64,000 bases of DNA from assembly GCF_004104355.1 (NCBI RefSeq), contig NZ_RJLM01000001.1:186001-250000 (forward strand), written 5' to 3'. A program made the translations under genes and the position numbers. Position 1 is the stretch's first letter. Each line of letters starts with the position of its first letter. The stretch is from Photobacterium chitinilyticum (GTDB taxonomy: Bacteria; Pseudomonadota; Gammaproteobacteria; Enterobacterales; Vibrionaceae). The notes under the pieces were generated by a model. That model ran no database searches. It was not told where the DNA came from and saw nothing but the letters and a program-made list of their open reading frames with translations. Shown piece by piece: positions 9,296 to 19,191 of the stretch.

Positions 9296-9504
9296 TTTGC
9301 GGAAAAGTAAAAACAGTATGATATGTTGGCTTTGCGTTCTAAGTCAGTGCTGAGTACCTGTTCGTGGCGTTTTATTACATTTCGATAGTGTGTTGGTTAT
9401 TACGGGGAATCGCATTCTTATCTCAGTTACTTACTGAATTTAATGCGAATTGTTGCTACTTTGAGCACTTGGTGCGAGAGGACGGTAAATTCAGAGAAAA
9501 AGCA

Positions 9505-9532
9505 TTGACGTAACTGTCAGGGGACGTATAAT
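9505..9532 (+). promoter_or_regulatory. Sigma-70 promoter of tRNA-Arg
   Basis: TTGACG (9505-9510), a 16-nt spacer and TATAAT (9527-9532), then a GC-rich stretch CCCGTCCCG like a stringent discriminator. The tRNA starts 34 bp further on. Confidence 0.85.
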
Positions 9533-9566
9533 CCCGTCCCGTAACCTAGCGTTACGCATTTATTTA

Positions 9567-9643
9567 GCGCCCTTAGCTCAGCTGGATAGAGCACGTCCCT
9601 TCTAAGGATGTGGTCGCAGGTTCGAATCCTGCAGGGCGCGCCA
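9567..9643 (+). tRNA. tRNA-Arg (anticodon UCU)
   Basis: 77-nt cloverleaf with encoded CCA. The acceptor stem is GCGCCCT/AGGGCGC; the D arm contains AGCTCAGCTGGATAGAGC; the anticodon loop CTTCTAA gives TCT, reading AGA; the T loop is TTCGAATC. The T-arm half GGTTCGAATCC has no second copy nearby that I could find, so there is no sign of an integrated element using it as an attachment site. Confidence 0.97.
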
Positions 9644-9724
9644 TTCCCCTTTCAGTAACACTTTTCTCTGAACAACCAATTTATTTTTTGATTCCTTGGT
9701 GAAAGTTCGTTGTCATTTTACCGA

Positions 9725-9889
9725 TTAGCGAATAACTCGCCCTGAGTTATTACCCATTTTCCCTGTTCCGCCTGGGTGATGTTTGGGTTGTCCGCCGATC
9801 TCTTGAACTAAAAGTGCTTTTAATGCGGCTATTTCCCTCGGGTTTGACGGTTGCCAACAAGCGATTATTTTTGCTTTGTTCCTTTTCAT
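9725..9889 (-). CDS. Unrecognised 54-residue basic small protein
   Basis: ATG at 9889 is led by TATATAAGGAGATCCATC, a near-perfect Shine-Dalgarno sequence 7 nt away. The product begins MKRNKAKIIACWQPSNPREI, continues with an amphipathic ALKALLVQEIGG stretch and ends in a Gly/His/Lys/Arg-rich tail (residues 32-54). It is strongly basic, with no signal peptide or membrane segment. It lies 29 nt downstream of another tiny frame with its own strong Shine-Dalgarno sequence, on the same strand, so the two look like a miniature operon. I do not recognise the family. Convergent with tRNA-Arg. Confidence 0.55.
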   Translation of the reverse strand: MKRNKAKIIACWQPSNPREIAALKALLVQEIGGQPKHHPGGTGKMGNNSGRVIR

Positions 9890-9918
9890 GATGGATCTCC
9901 TTATATACGGGCAAATTT

Positions 9919-10026
9919 TTACCTGTTATTGCTAACAAGAATGATATCCTCGATCGCTTGCACCTTATGTGCTTGCTGTTGCTTATTTAGAATGTTTTTG
10001 ATTTTTTCATTAGTTACCCGTTTCAT
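9919..10026 (-). CDS. Unrecognised 35-residue helical small protein
   Basis: ATG at 10026, preceded by GGGGAGGGAATGAC, an excellent ribosome-binding site. The product begins MKRVTNEKIKNILNKQQQAH and reads as one amphipathic, possibly coiled-coil helix ending VSNNR. Both this and the next frame (54 residues, 29 nt downstream) start MKR. Too short for family assignment. Paired tiny genes of this kind could be leader peptides, a toxin-antitoxin pair or small regulators; nothing in the sequence chooses between these. Confidence 0.45.
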   Translation of the reverse strand: MKRVTNEKIKNILNKQQQAHKVQAIEDIILVSNNR

Positions 10027-10482
10027 GTCATTCCCTCCCCAAAATAGAAAGCTGTCGGCTTGTCTGTGCGTAGTTCCTGCTCAAAATGTAGTCATTTGAA
10101 TGTGTTGTGTCCTGAGCACAAAAGCAGCATTCGCGTAGCGTTTGGTGGCGATATTCCAATTCATTGTCAAAAAAACAGAAAAGGTAGGGCAATTTTTACT
10201 ATTTACCCTTGAAAATGGAATTTTTGCCCCTATCTTGTGTGAAAGGTTTGAGTGCGGTTGAGTCGACTCTGTCTCGACGGCGGGCTGTAGGCCCGTTATA
10301 ATACCGCGTTTTAATTTCTGGATCAGTGGCTTCAAGGCCAGCAGAAACAGAAATTATCAGAATTAAGGCGTTATGGTTTCGGCTCGGTCGTCGCCATAAC
10401 ACGAAAGGATGCCACCGTCAGCATATGACTGATCGGCAACATCACTCAGAGAATTACTGAGTAAGTTTTGAGGTTAAATAAA
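10027..10482 (+). other. Leader region of tig
   Basis: Holds the sigma-32-like promoter at 10208-10235, a TATAAT at 10297-10302 (in CGTTATAATACC, with the weak -35 TCGACG 17 nt before it), and a long GC-mixed leader before the tig ATG. The part from 10027 to 10200 must carry the promoter of the two minus-strand tiny frames; no strong match was seen there. Confidence 0.6.
10208..10235 (+). promoter_or_regulatory. Sigma-32 (heat-shock) promoter upstream of tig
   Basis: CTTGAA (10208-10213), a 13-nt spacer, then CCCCTATCT (10227-10235), against the consensus CTTGAA-N13-17-CCCCATnT. Spacing equals that of the E. coli groE promoter. It reads toward tig, 250 bp away. Confidence 0.7.
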
Positions 10483-11790
10483 ATGCAAGTTACCGTTGAA
10501 ACCACTGAAGGCCTAGAACGCCATCTAACTATCACAGTTCCTGCTGCTAACATTGAAGATGCAGTAACAGCAGAACTGAAAAAAATTGCTAAAAATCGTC
10601 GTTTCGATGGTTTCCGTCCAGGTAAAGCGCCAATTAAAATGGTTGCTCGTATGTTTGGCGCTTCTGTACGTCAAGACATCCTTGGTGAAGTGATGCAGCG
10701 TCACTACATCGAAGCGATCGTTAAAGAAAAAATCAACCCAGCTGGCGCGCCTACTTTTGCTCCTGTGGAAATCGCAGAAGGCAAAGACCTAGTATTCAAA
10801 GCGTCTTTCGAAATCTTCCCAGAGATCGAACTATCTGGTCTTGACAAAATCACTGTTGAAAAACCAGCAGTAGACGTTAAAGACGAAGATGTTACGACTA
10901 TGCTTGATACACTACGCAAGCAACAGGCAACTTGGTCTGAGGTTGACGCTGCAGCAGTTGCTGATAGCCGTGTAACTATCGATTTCACAGGTTCTGTAGA
11001 CGGTGAAGAATTCGAAGGCGGAAAAGCGGAAGGCTTTGCTCTAGCAATGGGCCAGGGCCGCATGATCCCAGGTTTCGAAGACGGTGTTGTTGGTAAGAAA
11101 GCTGGTGACGAGTTTACTGTAGAAGTAACTTTCCCAGAAGAGTACCACGCTGAGAACCTAAAAGGTAAAGCTGCCTCTTTCGTTATCAAACTGCATAAAG
11201 TTGAAGCACAGGAGCTACCTGAGCTAACTGAAGAGTTTGTTTCTAAGTTTGGTGTTGAAGACGGTTCTGTTGACGGTCTGAAAGCTGAAGTTCGTAAGAA
11301 CATGGAGCGCGAGCTTAAGCAAGCAGTTAAAGGTCGCATCAAAGATCAGGTTCTTAACGGCCTAATCGAACAAAATGACATCGAAGTTCCTGCTGCACTT
11401 ATCGATCAGGAAATCAACGTTCTTCGCCAGCAGGCGGCTCAGCGTTTCGGCGGTGATGCTCAGAACACTCCTGAGCTACCACGTGAGCTGTTCGAAGAGC
11501 AGGCTAAGCGTCGTGTAGTAGTTGGCCTACTTCTTGGTGAAGTGATCAAGTCTGAAGAGCTGAAAGCAGATGACGAGCGTGTTAAAGCGCTAATCACTGA
11601 AATGGCTTCTGCATACGAAGATCCAACAGAAGTTGTTGCTTACTACGAGCAGAACGAGCAGATGATGAACAACATGCGTAACGTTGCTCTAGAAGAGCAG
11701 GCGATTGACGCACTTCTAGCTAAAGCACAGGTTTCTGATAAAGAAGTTAGCTTCGACGAGCTAATGAACCAACAGCAACCTGCAGCTTAA
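10483..11790 (+). CDS. tig: Trigger factor, ribosome-associated chaperone and prolyl isomerase
   Basis: Binds ribosomal protein L23 at the exit tunnel and receives nascent chains. The 435 residues contain the ribosome-binding domain with its GFRPGKAP signature near residue 43, an FKBP-type isomerase domain (about 150-245, with [13 protein letters not shown]) and the C-terminal chaperone arms. The start [10 protein letters not shown] is the family start, with GAGG upstream; the TTG-started extension is not needed. Codon use is strongly biased as in highly expressed genes. It heads the tig-clpP-clpX-lon-hupB-ppiD row. Confidence 0.97.
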   Translation: MQVTVETTEGLERHLTITVPAANIEDAVTAELKKIAKNRRFDGFRPGKAPIKMVARMFGASVRQDILGEVMQRHYIEAIVKEKINPAGAPTFAPVEIAEGKDLVFKASFEIFPEIELSGLDKITVEKPAVDVKDEDVTTMLDTLRKQQATWSEVDAAAVADSRVTIDFTGSVDGEEFEGGKAEGFALAMGQGRMIPGFEDGVVGKKAGDEFTVEVTFPEEYHAENLKGKAASFVIKLHKVEAQELPELTEEFVSKFGVEDGSVDGLKAEVRKNMERELKQAVKGRIKDQVLNGLIEQNDIEVPAALIDQEINVLRQQAAQRFGGDAQNTPELPRELFEEQAKRRVVVGLLLGEVIKSEELKADDERVKALITEMASAYEDPTEVVAYYEQNEQMMNNMRNVALEEQAIDALLAKAQVSDKEVSFDELMNQQQPAA

Positions 11791-11841
11791 TTTGCTGAAA
11801 TTACTGTAGAGATTTGACTTTGTTTCAAATCTTCTGCTAAC

Positions 11842-11884
11842 AATGGTCCGTGTGAGAGTAATTTCATTCGGGCCATTTATTTTA
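11842..11884 (+). terminator. Hairpin between tig and clpP
   Basis: Stem AATGGTCCG/CGGGCCATT (11842-11850, 11869-11877; one G-U pair) with an 18-nt loop, followed by TATTTTA. Probably a partial terminator that lets some tig transcription continue into clpP. A separate 8-bp repeat AGATTTGA/TCAAATCT lies just before it. Confidence 0.55.
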
Positions 11885-11897
11885 GGGAAATAACGTT

Positions 11898-12521
11898 ATG
11901 AGCTACCAAGAAAACAACGCCATGTCGCCAATTATGAATGCGCTGGTACCTATGGTGGTCGAGCAGACTTCTCGTGGTGAGCGTTCTTACGACATCTATT
12001 CCCGACTACTAAAAGAGCGTGTGATTTTTCTGACCGGTCAGGTTGAGGATCACATGGCCAACCTAGTGGTTGCACAGCTTTTATTCCTTGAGTCTGAAAA
12101 TCCAGACAAAGATATCTTCCTTTACATCAATTCTCCGGGTGGCTCGGTAACTGCAGGTATGTCAATTTATGACACGATGCAGCATATTAAGCCGAACGTG
12201 AGCACTTTTTGTATGGGGCAGGCTTGTTCAATGGGGGCATTCCTGCTCGCTGGTGGTGCGCAAGGCAAACGTTTCTGTCTGCCGAATTCGCGTGTGATGA
12301 TTCACCAGCCGCTAGGTGGCTTCCAGGGGCAGGCATCTGATATTCAGATTCATGCACAAGAAATTTTAACTATCAAGAAACGACTAAACAGTATGCTTGC
12401 CAAACATACTGGCCAGCCACTCGAAGTGGTTGAGCGCGATACTGACCGTGATAACTTCATGTCAGCAGAGCAAGCAGTTGAGTACGGTTTGGTAGATGCA
12501 GTTTTGAGTAACCGTGAGTAA
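11898..12521 (+). CDS. clpP: ATP-dependent Clp protease proteolytic subunit
   Basis: Tetradecameric serine peptidase that degrades substrates fed by ClpX or ClpA. The 207 residues carry the catalytic triad: Ser in [11 protein letters not shown], His in VMIHQPLGG and Asp in [11 protein letters not shown] short N-terminal propeptide (about 14 residues before [13 protein letters not shown]) is expected to be cleaved. ATG at 11898 with AGGGAAATAACGTT upstream. The partner clpX follows after 114 bp, with a GCTCCG/CGGAGC hairpin in between. Confidence 0.97.
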   Translation: MSYQENNAMSPIMNALVPMVVEQTSRGERSYDIYSRLLKERVIFLTGQVEDHMANLVVAQLLFLESENPDKDIFLYINSPGGSVTAGMSIYDTMQHIKPNVSTFCMGQACSMGAFLLAGGAQGKRFCLPNSRVMIHQPLGGFQGQASDIQIHAQEILTIKKRLNSMLAKHTGQPLEVVERDTDRDNFMSAEQAVEYGLVDAVLSNRE

Positions 12522-12635
12522 CTCTGTTTTTGGCTCCGTGGCACAGGTTTGCTGAGACGCGGAGCAAAATGATAAGAGTTGTTATACACTCAAAACAAGG
12601 CAATGATGGGTTGAATCCCAAAAAGAGGTTAGCGA

Positions 12636-13916
12636 ATGACAGATAAGCGAAAAGAGAGTGGTAGTGGAAAACTGCTGTACTGCTCTTTCTGCGGCAAAAG
12701 TCAGCACGAAGTTCGCAAGCTGATTGCAGGCCCTTCTGTTTATATTTGCGATGAGTGCGTTGATTTATGCAACGATATTATTCGTGAAGAAATTAAAGAA
12801 GTGATGCCAAAGCGTGACGGCAGCGAGCTACCTACGCCACAGGAAATTCGTTCGAACCTGGATGATTACGTTATTGGTCAGAACCATGCGAAGAAGGTAC
12901 TGGCTGTAGCGGTATATAACCATTACAAGCGTCTTCGAAATGGCGATACCACCAGTGACGGTGTTGAGCTTGGTAAGAGTAACATTCTGCTGATCGGCCC
13001 GACCGGTAGTGGTAAGACTCTGTTGGCGGAAACGCTGGCACGCATGCTGGATGTTCCGTTTACTATGGCTGATGCAACCACGCTGACTGAAGCGGGTTAC
13101 GTTGGTGAAGATGTGGAAAATATCATCCAGAAGCTGCTACAGAAATGTGATTACGATGTAGCAAAAGCAGAGCGTGGTATTGTTTACATCGATGAAATCG
13201 ATAAGATTTCACGTAAGTCAGACAATCCTTCTATTACTCGTGATGTATCGGGTGAAGGTGTTCAGCAGGCACTGTTGAAACTGATTGAAGGTACGGTTGC
13301 GTCTGTTCCGCCGCAAGGCGGCCGCAAGCACCCACAGCAGGAGTTCTTGCAGGTTGATACCTCTAAGATTCTGTTTATCTGTGGTGGTGCGTTTGCCGGT
13401 CTGGATAAAGTGGTTGATCAGCGTGTTGCAACAGGTACAGGCATTGGCTTTGGCGCCGATGTTCGTTCAAAAGACGGATCTCGTACTTTGAGCGACTTGT
13501 TTGAGCAGGTTGAGCCGGAAGATCTGGTGAAATACGGCTTGATCCCAGAGTTTATTGGTCGTCTGCCTGTGACAGCTATTCTGAACGAGCTGGACGAAGA
13601 TGCACTGGTACAGATCCTGCGTGAACCGAAGAACGCGTTGACCAAGCAGTATGCAGCATTGCTTGAGTTGGAAAACGTCGAACTTGAGTTCCGTGACGAT
13701 GCATTGGTAGCGATTGCCCGCAAGGCGATGCAACGTAAAACCGGTGCTCGTGGTCTACGCTCAATCGTTGAAGCGGTTCTGCTTGATACCATGTACGAAC
13801 TCCCTTCTGCCGAAGGTGTGAGTAAAGTTGTAATCGATGAATCAGTAATTAAAGGCGAGTCTGAGCCGCTACTGATTTATGAAAATACTGAAAATCAAGC
13901 AGCTGGCGCTGAGTGA
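12636..13916 (+). CDS. clpX: ATP-dependent Clp protease ATP-binding subunit ClpX
   Basis: Hexameric AAA+ unfoldase that delivers tagged substrates to ClpP; in relatives, with RssB it degrades RpoS. The 426 residues contain an N-terminal four-Cys zinc domain (CSFCGK and CDECVDLC), Walker A GPTGSGKT, Walker [10 protein letters not shown] and the sensor regions. AAAGAGG lies 9 nt before the ATG. A strong terminator follows, so lon has its own promoter. Confidence 0.97.
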   Translation: MTDKRKESGSGKLLYCSFCGKSQHEVRKLIAGPSVYICDECVDLCNDIIREEIKEVMPKRDGSELPTPQEIRSNLDDYVIGQNHAKKVLAVAVYNHYKRLRNGDTTSDGVELGKSNILLIGPTGSGKTLLAETLARMLDVPFTMADATTLTEAGYVGEDVENIIQKLLQKCDYDVAKAERGIVYIDEIDKISRKSDNPSITRDVSGEGVQQALLKLIEGTVASVPPQGGRKHPQQEFLQVDTSKILFICGGAFAGLDKVVDQRVATGTGIGFGADVRSKDGSRTLSDLFEQVEPEDLVKYGLIPEFIGRLPVTAILNELDEDALVQILREPKNALTKQYAALLELENVELEFRDDALVAIARKAMQRKTGARGLRSIVEAVLLDTMYELPSAEGVSKVVIDESVIKGESEPLLIYENTENQAAGAE

Positions 13917-13942
13917 TTGTCTAATAACTGCTCATAATGTTG

Positions 13943-13971
13943 AAAAAAAGGAGGCTTTTGCCTCCTTTTTT
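13943..13971 (+). terminator. Intrinsic terminator after clpX
   Basis: A-run, stem GGAGGC/GCCTCC (13950-13955, 13960-13965) with a TTTT loop, then a T-run. Confidence 0.9.
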
Positions 13972-13990
13972 GTTTTCTGTTACTTATCCC

Positions 13991-14019
13991 GTTGAATCTT
14001 TCCGCTTTACCCCCATATA
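13991..14019 (+). promoter_or_regulatory. Sigma-32 heat-shock promoter of lon
   Basis: GTTGAA (13991-13996), a 13-nt spacer and CCCCCATATA (14010-14019). The E. coli lon heat-shock promoter has the same GTTGAA and CCCCATATACT elements, so this is a direct match to a known site. Confidence 0.85.
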
Positions 14020-14053
14020 CTCAGTAGAGAGATTGAACGGAAGAGAGAAGAAT

Positions 14054-16426
14054 ATGAACTTGGAGCGTTCGGAACGCCTTGAAATTCCCGTTCTGCCACT
14101 GCGTGATGTGGTGGTCTACCCTCATATGGTTATTCCATTGTTTGTAGGCCGGGATAAATCTATTCGTTGTCTTGAGTCGGCAATGGATGACAATAAACAA
14201 ATTTTGTTAGTAGCCCAAAAAGAAGCGGCTACTGACGAGCCTTCGATTGAAGATCTGTATGATGTTGGTACGGTCGCGACCATTCTTCAGTTGTTGAAGC
14301 TGCCTGACGGTACGGTGAAAGTGTTGGTTGAAGGCCAGCAGCGTGCCAAAGTTGAAAACCTTAAGGATGATGAATTCTTTACGGCTGATGCTGAATTCCT
14401 GGTGACCCAGGAAATGGATGAGCGCGAGCAGGAAGTGCTGGTTCGCACTGCAATTAATCAGTTTGAAGGTTTTATCAAGCTGAATAAGAAGATCCCACCG
14501 GAAGTACTGACTTCACTCAACGGTATTGATGAAGCGGCACGCCTTGCTGATACTATTGCTGCTCATATGCCGTTGAAGCTGGCTGATAAGCAGAAAGTAC
14601 TCGAGATCGTTGATATCACGGAACGCCTCGAGTTCCTGATGGCGATGATGGAGTCTGAAATCGATCTGCTACAGGTTGAAAAGCGCATTCGTGGCCGCGT
14701 CAAGAAGCAGATGGAAAAGAGTCAGCGCGAGTACTATCTCAACGAACAAATGAAAGCTATCCAGAAAGAGCTGGGTGAGCTGGATGATGCACCGGATGAG
14801 TTCGAGTCTCTGAAGAAGAAGATCGAAGAGTCGAAAATGCCGGTTGAGGCGCGCGAGAAAACTGAGCAGGAACTACAGAAGCTGAAGATGATGTCACCGA
14901 TGTCAGCAGAAGCAACGGTTGTGCGCGGTTATATCGACTGGATGCTAAGCGTACCTTGGCACAAGCGCTCCAAGGTGAAGAAGAACCTCGCCAAAGCAGA
15001 GGAAGTTCTGAATGCCGATCATTACGGCCTAGAGCGTGTTAAAGAACGTATTCTTGAGTACTTGGCGGTACAGAGCCGTATCAACAAGCTAAAAGGTCCG
15101 ATCCTTTGTCTTGTCGGTCCTCCGGGCGTGGGTAAAACCTCGCTGGGCCAGTCTATTGCCGCTGCAACAGGCCGTAAGTATGTGCGAATGGCACTCGGTG
15201 GTGTACGCGACGAAGCGGAAATCCGTGGTCACCGTCGTACCTATATCGGCTCGATGCCGGGCAAGCTGATCCAGAAAATGGCGAAAGTGGAAGTAAAAAA
15301 CCCACTGTTCCTACTGGATGAGATCGACAAGATGTCGTCGGACATGCGCGGCGATCCGTCATCGGCTTTGCTAGAAGTGCTTGATCCCGAGCAGAACAAC
15401 GCCTTTAACGATCACTACCTCGAGGTGGACTACGATCTGTCTGATGTCATGTTTGTCGCGACATCTAACTCGATGAATATTCCGGGGCCGTTACTGGACC
15501 GTATGGAAGTGATCCGTCTGTCGGGTTATACCGAAGATGAGAAGCTCAATATTGCCAAGCGTCATTTGCTGGATAAGCAGATCAAACGCAACGGTTTGAA
15601 GCCTGGTGAGGTTGAGGTTGATGACTCTGCCCTGATAGGCATCATTCGCTATTACACCCGTGAGGCGGGCGTACGTAGCCTTGAGCGCGAAATTTCTAAA
15701 CTGTGTCGTAAGGCGGTGAAAGAGATCCTGCTTAATCCTGGTACCAAAAAAGTGACAATTAATCAGGAAAACTTGAAGGCATACCTGGGTGTTCAGCGTT
15801 TTGACTACGGTAAAGCCGAAGAGAACAACCGCATTGGTCAGGTAACCGGCCTGGCCTGGACGGAAGTGGGCGGTGATTTGCTGACTATCGAAACCGAGTC
15901 GATGCCGGGTAAAGGTAAATTTACCTATACTGGTTCGCTGGGCGACGTGATGCAGGAGTCGATTCAGGCTGCAATGACGGTCGTGCGTACTCGTGCGGAG
16001 CGTCTTGGTGTGGTCGCTGATTTCTACGAGAAGCGTGACATTCATGTTCACGTGCCGGAAGGTGCAACACCGAAAGATGGTCCTAGTGCGGGTATTGCTA
16101 TGTGTACGGCACTGGTTTCAAGCCTGACGGGTAACCCGGTGCGTGGTGATGTTGCCATGACGGGTGAAATCACCTTGCGTGGTGAGGTATTGCCAATTGG
16201 TGGTCTGAAGGAAAAACTGCTGGCCGCACACCGTGGTGGTATCAAGACGGTGCTTATCCCGAAAGAGAACGAGCGTGATTTAGAAGAGATCCCTGATAAC
16301 GTTATTGCTGATTTGGAAGTGCGTCCGGTGCGCTGGATTGATGAAGTGCTGACAGTTGCACTGCAGAATAATCCGACGGGCATTGAGCTGGTAAACGCCC
16401 AAAACAGTGACATGCAGCAAAGTTAA
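14054..16426 (+). CDS. lon: ATP-dependent protease Lon
   Basis: Homohexameric AAA+ serine protease for misfolded and short-lived regulatory proteins. The 790 residues comprise the N-terminal substrate domain, a coiled-coil segment, Walker [10 protein letters not shown] near residue 356, Walker [12 protein letters not shown], and the C-terminal peptidase with catalytic Ser in [11 protein letters not shown] and Lys further on in [13 protein letters not shown]. The frame opens 117 bp upstream, but [18 protein letters not shown] at 14054 is the family start, with AGAGAAG before it; the upstream portion overlaps the promoter. Confidence 0.97.
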   Translation: MNLERSERLEIPVLPLRDVVVYPHMVIPLFVGRDKSIRCLESAMDDNKQILLVAQKEAATDEPSIEDLYDVGTVATILQLLKLPDGTVKVLVEGQQRAKVENLKDDEFFTADAEFLVTQEMDEREQEVLVRTAINQFEGFIKLNKKIPPEVLTSLNGIDEAARLADTIAAHMPLKLADKQKVLEIVDITERLEFLMAMMESEIDLLQVEKRIRGRVKKQMEKSQREYYLNEQMKAIQKELGELDDAPDEFESLKKKIEESKMPVEAREKTEQELQKLKMMSPMSAEATVVRGYIDWMLSVPWHKRSKVKKNLAKAEEVLNADHYGLERVKERILEYLAVQSRINKLKGPILCLVGPPGVGKTSLGQSIAAATGRKYVRMALGGVRDEAEIRGHRRTYIGSMPGKLIQKMAKVEVKNPLFLLDEIDKMSSDMRGDPSSALLEVLDPEQNNAFNDHYLEVDYDLSDVMFVATSNSMNIPGPLLDRMEVIRLSGYTEDEKLNIAKRHLLDKQIKRNGLKPGEVEVDDSALIGIIRYYTREAGVRSLEREISKLCRKAVKEILLNPGTKKVTINQENLKAYLGVQRFDYGKAEENNRIGQVTGLAWTEVGGDLLTIETESMPGKGKFTYTGSLGDVMQESIQAAMTVVRTRAERLGVVADFYEKRDIHVHVPEGATPKDGPSAGIAMCTALVSSLTGNPVRGDVAMTGEITLRGEVLPIGGLKEKLLAAHRGGIKTVLIPKENERDLEEIPDNVIADLEVRPVRWIDEVLTVALQNNPTGIELVNAQNSDMQQS

Positions 16427-16437
16427 GTAAAGAAAAG

Positions 16438-16475
16438 ACGCTTTCAAGTGCGAAAAGCCTTGTCAGCGTTTTTTT
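16438..16475 (+). terminator. Intrinsic terminator after lon
   Basis: Outer stem ACGCT/AGCGT (16438-16442, 16465-16469), inner CAAG/CTTG, followed by a seven-T run. Confidence 0.75.
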
Positions 16476-16555
16476 GTATCGCTATAAGTTAGGTCTAATT
16501 CGCTGTAAGCTCAATAATATCAACACTTACCCGTATCTCAGGTGTTCTGTGTTGG

Positions 16556-16561
16556 TATAAT
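16556..16561 (+). promoter_or_regulatory. Probable -10 element of hupB
   Basis: TATAAT about 90 bp before the hupB start; the -35 region is poorly conserved. A second candidate, TTGACA at 16607, has no good -10 partner before the GTG. Confidence 0.4.
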
Positions 16562-16650
16562 TAGGCCTGATACAATTTTTTTGTCCGTTACAAGTTTTAA
16601 GCTTGTTGACAAGGTAGCTTGCGGACAAGGTTCATAGAGGGGATGAAATC

Positions 16651-16923
16651 GTGAACAAAACTCAGTTAGTTGATAAAATTGCTGAAAATGCAGATATTTC
16701 TAAAGCGTCAGCTGGTCGTGCTCTGGATGCATTCATTGACGCTGTTTCAGACACCTTGAAATCAGGTGATCAGGTTGCACTTGTTGGTTTTGGTACCTTC
16801 TCTGTACGTGAGCGTTCAGCGCGTACTGGCCGCAACCCACAAACGGGTGAAGAAATCCAGATTGCTGCGGCAAAAGTACCTGGCTTTAAAGCAGGTAAAG
16901 CGCTTAAGGATTCTGTAAACTAA
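16651..16923 (+). CDS. hupB: DNA-binding protein HU-beta
   Basis: Small nucleoid protein that bends DNA as a homodimer or HU-alpha/beta heterodimer. The 90 residues show the HU signature [18 protein letters not shown] and the beta-arm GRNPQTGEE with the intercalating Pro. The start is GTG, with AGAGGGGATGAAATC upstream; the next Met is too far inside the domain. It sits between lon and ppiD as in many gammaproteobacteria, with its own terminator. Confidence 0.97.
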   Translation: MNKTQLVDKIAENADISKASAGRALDAFIDAVSDTLKSGDQVALVGFGTFSVRERSARTGRNPQTGEEIQIAAAKVPGFKAGKALKDSVN

Positions 16924-17005
16924 CAGTGGCTTTGGCCCGCTGTTTGTATTGAACAAACATCGATGCGGGTTGTCAGAGTAACTGACAACTTGGCATGAAA
17001 TGAGG

Positions 17006-17031
17006 GCGCATCGGGTTGATGCGCTTTTTTT
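17006..17031 (+). terminator. Intrinsic terminator after hupB
   Basis: Stem GCGCATC/GATGCGC (17006-17012, 17018-17024) with a GGGTT loop and seven Ts. An additional perfect repeat GTTGTCAG/CTGACAAC (16969-16976, 16982-16989) precedes it and may stabilise the 3' end. Confidence 0.9.
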
Positions 17032-17140
17032 ACTTTGTATCAGTGTGAAATATTCAGTGCCTGGTGCCCATTGGCTAGGTACACGAAGGCATTCTTCACA
17101 ACACCGTGCCAGATCGAATTAGTAGGAGATACGGCAGATT

Positions 17141-19030
17141 ATGATGGAGCGTATGCGCGAAGGCGCTAGCAGCATTTGGGTCAAGATTATTCTTGGCTTA
17201 ATTATTTTTTCTTTTGTTTTTGCCGGTGTGGGCAGCTACCTAGCCGGTGGCAGTCAGCAAGCCGCTGCAAAGATTGATGATCGAGAAATCAGTCAACGCG
17301 AGTTCGAGCAGTCCTACCAGAATGAGCGCAACCGCATGCAATCACAGCTTGGTGAGTATTTCACTACGCTGATGGGCGATCCGGCTTATGTGCAGCAGTT
17401 CCGTCGTAGCGTGCTTGATCGTATGGTTAATGATGTACTGATTGAGCAGCGCGCTAAAGAACTTGGTCTGCGTATCAGCGATGAGCAGATCCGTAATGCG
17501 ATTGTCTCAATGCCAGAATTCCAGCGTGACGGAAAGTTCGACAACGAAGTCTACAATACTTTGTTACGTCGCTCAGGCTTCTCGCCAGAGATGTTTGCCG
17601 AATCGATGCGAACTGACATGCTCCGCCAGCAATTTCTTGTTGCTCTTCAGGGCAGTGATTTTGCTCTGGGCAACGAGCTGGCAGCACTGACCAAGCTAGA
17701 GAAACAGCAGCGTGTTATTCGTAACCTAACGCTGGATGTGGCTGAGTTCCAGAAAATCGCAGATGTTTCAGCTGACGATATTCAAGCTTTCTATGATCAG
17801 AACCCACAGATGTTTACACGTCCTGAACAAGTCAAAGTAGCTTATATTGAGCTGTCTGGCGAAGGCCTGAAAACAACGCTGGAAGTTTCTGAGGATGATG
17901 CGAAAGCGTATTTTGCAGAGAACCAGACTAAATACGGTACAGCCGAAAAGCGTCAGGTAAGTCATATTCTGATCCAGGGCGACAGCAGCGATGCCAAAGC
18001 GAAAGCTGAAGAGTTGCTGGCACAGCTGAATGAAGGAGCAGACTTTGCCAAATTGGCCCAGTCATCTTCTGATGATACCTTTAGCGCCAAAGAGGGTGGT
18101 AAACTGGATTGGTTTGAGCGTGGTGTGATGGATCCTGCGTTTGAAGATGCTGCTTTTGCACTGAATAAAGGTGAAACGTCAGCCCTAGTCCAGACATCAT
18201 TTGGTTATCACATTATCAAGCTTGACGATGTGAAATTGCCTCAGGTGAAACCATTTGCTGATGTTCGTGATGATATCGTAGCCGAGCTTCGCGAGCAGCG
18301 TGCTGCCGAAGAGTTTTATGATCTGCAGACTCAACTAGCCGAGACGGCTTTTGAAATGCCAGATTCTCTGGATGATGCAGCAGCAGCTGTAAACGCTAAC
18401 GTGCAAACTACGGAGTTCTTTGCTCAGAACAATGCTCCGGGTGTATTGGCTAACCCTGCTGTTATGCAGGCTGTATTTAGTCCAGAAGTACGTGAAGACG
18501 GTCTGAACTCAGATGTGATTGAAATTGGTCCGGAACATGTCGTTGTTGTGCGTGTAGAAGACTCTCGCGAGGAAATGGTATTACCGTTTGACGAGGTTTC
18601 TGCATCGGTTAAACAGCAGCTAGCGGCTCAGCAGGGCGAGCAGGCTGCTCAGGCGAAAGCTGATGAGATCATTACTGCTCTTCGTGACGGTAAAACAGAT
18701 ATTCTAGAAACAGAAGCTCTGAACTTCTCAGACGCGCAAACAATCAGCCGCGCAGGCTCAGACCGTATGGTTGCCCAGGTTGCATTTGGCCTTGCCAAGC
18801 CAGCCGAAGGTAAAGCGGTGTACGGTATGACTCGTGATATGTCAGGTAATGTACTTATCATTGCTTTGGATGAAGTGATTGAGGCTGATGTCGAGTCGGT
18901 TGCTTTGGATAGCCAGCTGGCAACTCAGGTTGAGCAAATGAATGCTCAGCAAGATGTGATGGCTACGCTTGATGTACTGCGTAATACTGCAGAAGTTAAT
19001 TATCCAACTTTGGATACACCAGCAAACTAA
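17141..19030 (+). CDS. ppiD: Membrane-anchored periplasmic folding factor PpiD
   Basis: SecYEG-associated chaperone with a parvulin-like domain that receives proteins leaving the translocon. The 629 residues have a single N-terminal membrane anchor (about residues 13-35), a SurA-like N-domain (DDREISQREFEQSYQNERN), a parvulin domain starting near residue 267 (KRQVSHILIQGDS to SFGYHIIKLDD) and a second degenerate repeat behind it. ATG at 17141 follows TAGGAGATACGGCAGATT; the adjacent in-frame ATG at 17144 is an equal choice. It ends the proteostasis row, with a strong terminator after it. Confidence 0.95.
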   Translation: MMERMREGASSIWVKIILGLIIFSFVFAGVGSYLAGGSQQAAAKIDDREISQREFEQSYQNERNRMQSQLGEYFTTLMGDPAYVQQFRRSVLDRMVNDVLIEQRAKELGLRISDEQIRNAIVSMPEFQRDGKFDNEVYNTLLRRSGFSPEMFAESMRTDMLRQQFLVALQGSDFALGNELAALTKLEKQQRVIRNLTLDVAEFQKIADVSADDIQAFYDQNPQMFTRPEQVKVAYIELSGEGLKTTLEVSEDDAKAYFAENQTKYGTAEKRQVSHILIQGDSSDAKAKAEELLAQLNEGADFAKLAQSSSDDTFSAKEGGKLDWFERGVMDPAFEDAAFALNKGETSALVQTSFGYHIIKLDDVKLPQVKPFADVRDDIVAELREQRAAEEFYDLQTQLAETAFEMPDSLDDAAAAVNANVQTTEFFAQNNAPGVLANPAVMQAVFSPEVREDGLNSDVIEIGPEHVVVVRVEDSREEMVLPFDEVSASVKQQLAAQQGEQAAQAKADEIITALRDGKTDILETEALNFSDAQTISRAGSDRMVAQVAFGLAKPAEGKAVYGMTRDMSGNVLIIALDEVIEADVESVALDSQLATQVEQMNAQQDVMATLDVLRNTAEVNYPTLDTPAN

Positions 19031-19052
19031 TTGTAATTTATTGATTAGTTAT

Positions 19053-19082
19053 CGGGCCGCCATCGTGCGGCCCGTCGTTTTT
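19053..19082 (+). terminator. Intrinsic terminator after ppiD
   Basis: Perfect 8-bp stem CGGGCCGC/GCGGCCCG (19053-19060, 19067-19074), then TCGTTTTT. Confidence 0.9.
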
Positions 19083-19191
19083 CTGCCTTATAACTCTCAA
19101 TTCTGGTTTACCTCTTTCTCGCCTGCATTATTCTGATCATCCTATAGCATCACAATATTCCTATATGAGTTCTAATTGATGGAGGTTTGGT

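Noticed and set aside
9567-9643. tRNA-Arg as attachment site of an integrated element
   Set aside because: No second copy of the tRNA 3' end and no integrase gene were found.
10704-11342. 212-codon open frame antisense to tig
   Set aside because: It mirrors the biased codon use of tig, which rarely gives stops on the other strand; its Ser/Thr-rich product has no family resemblance.
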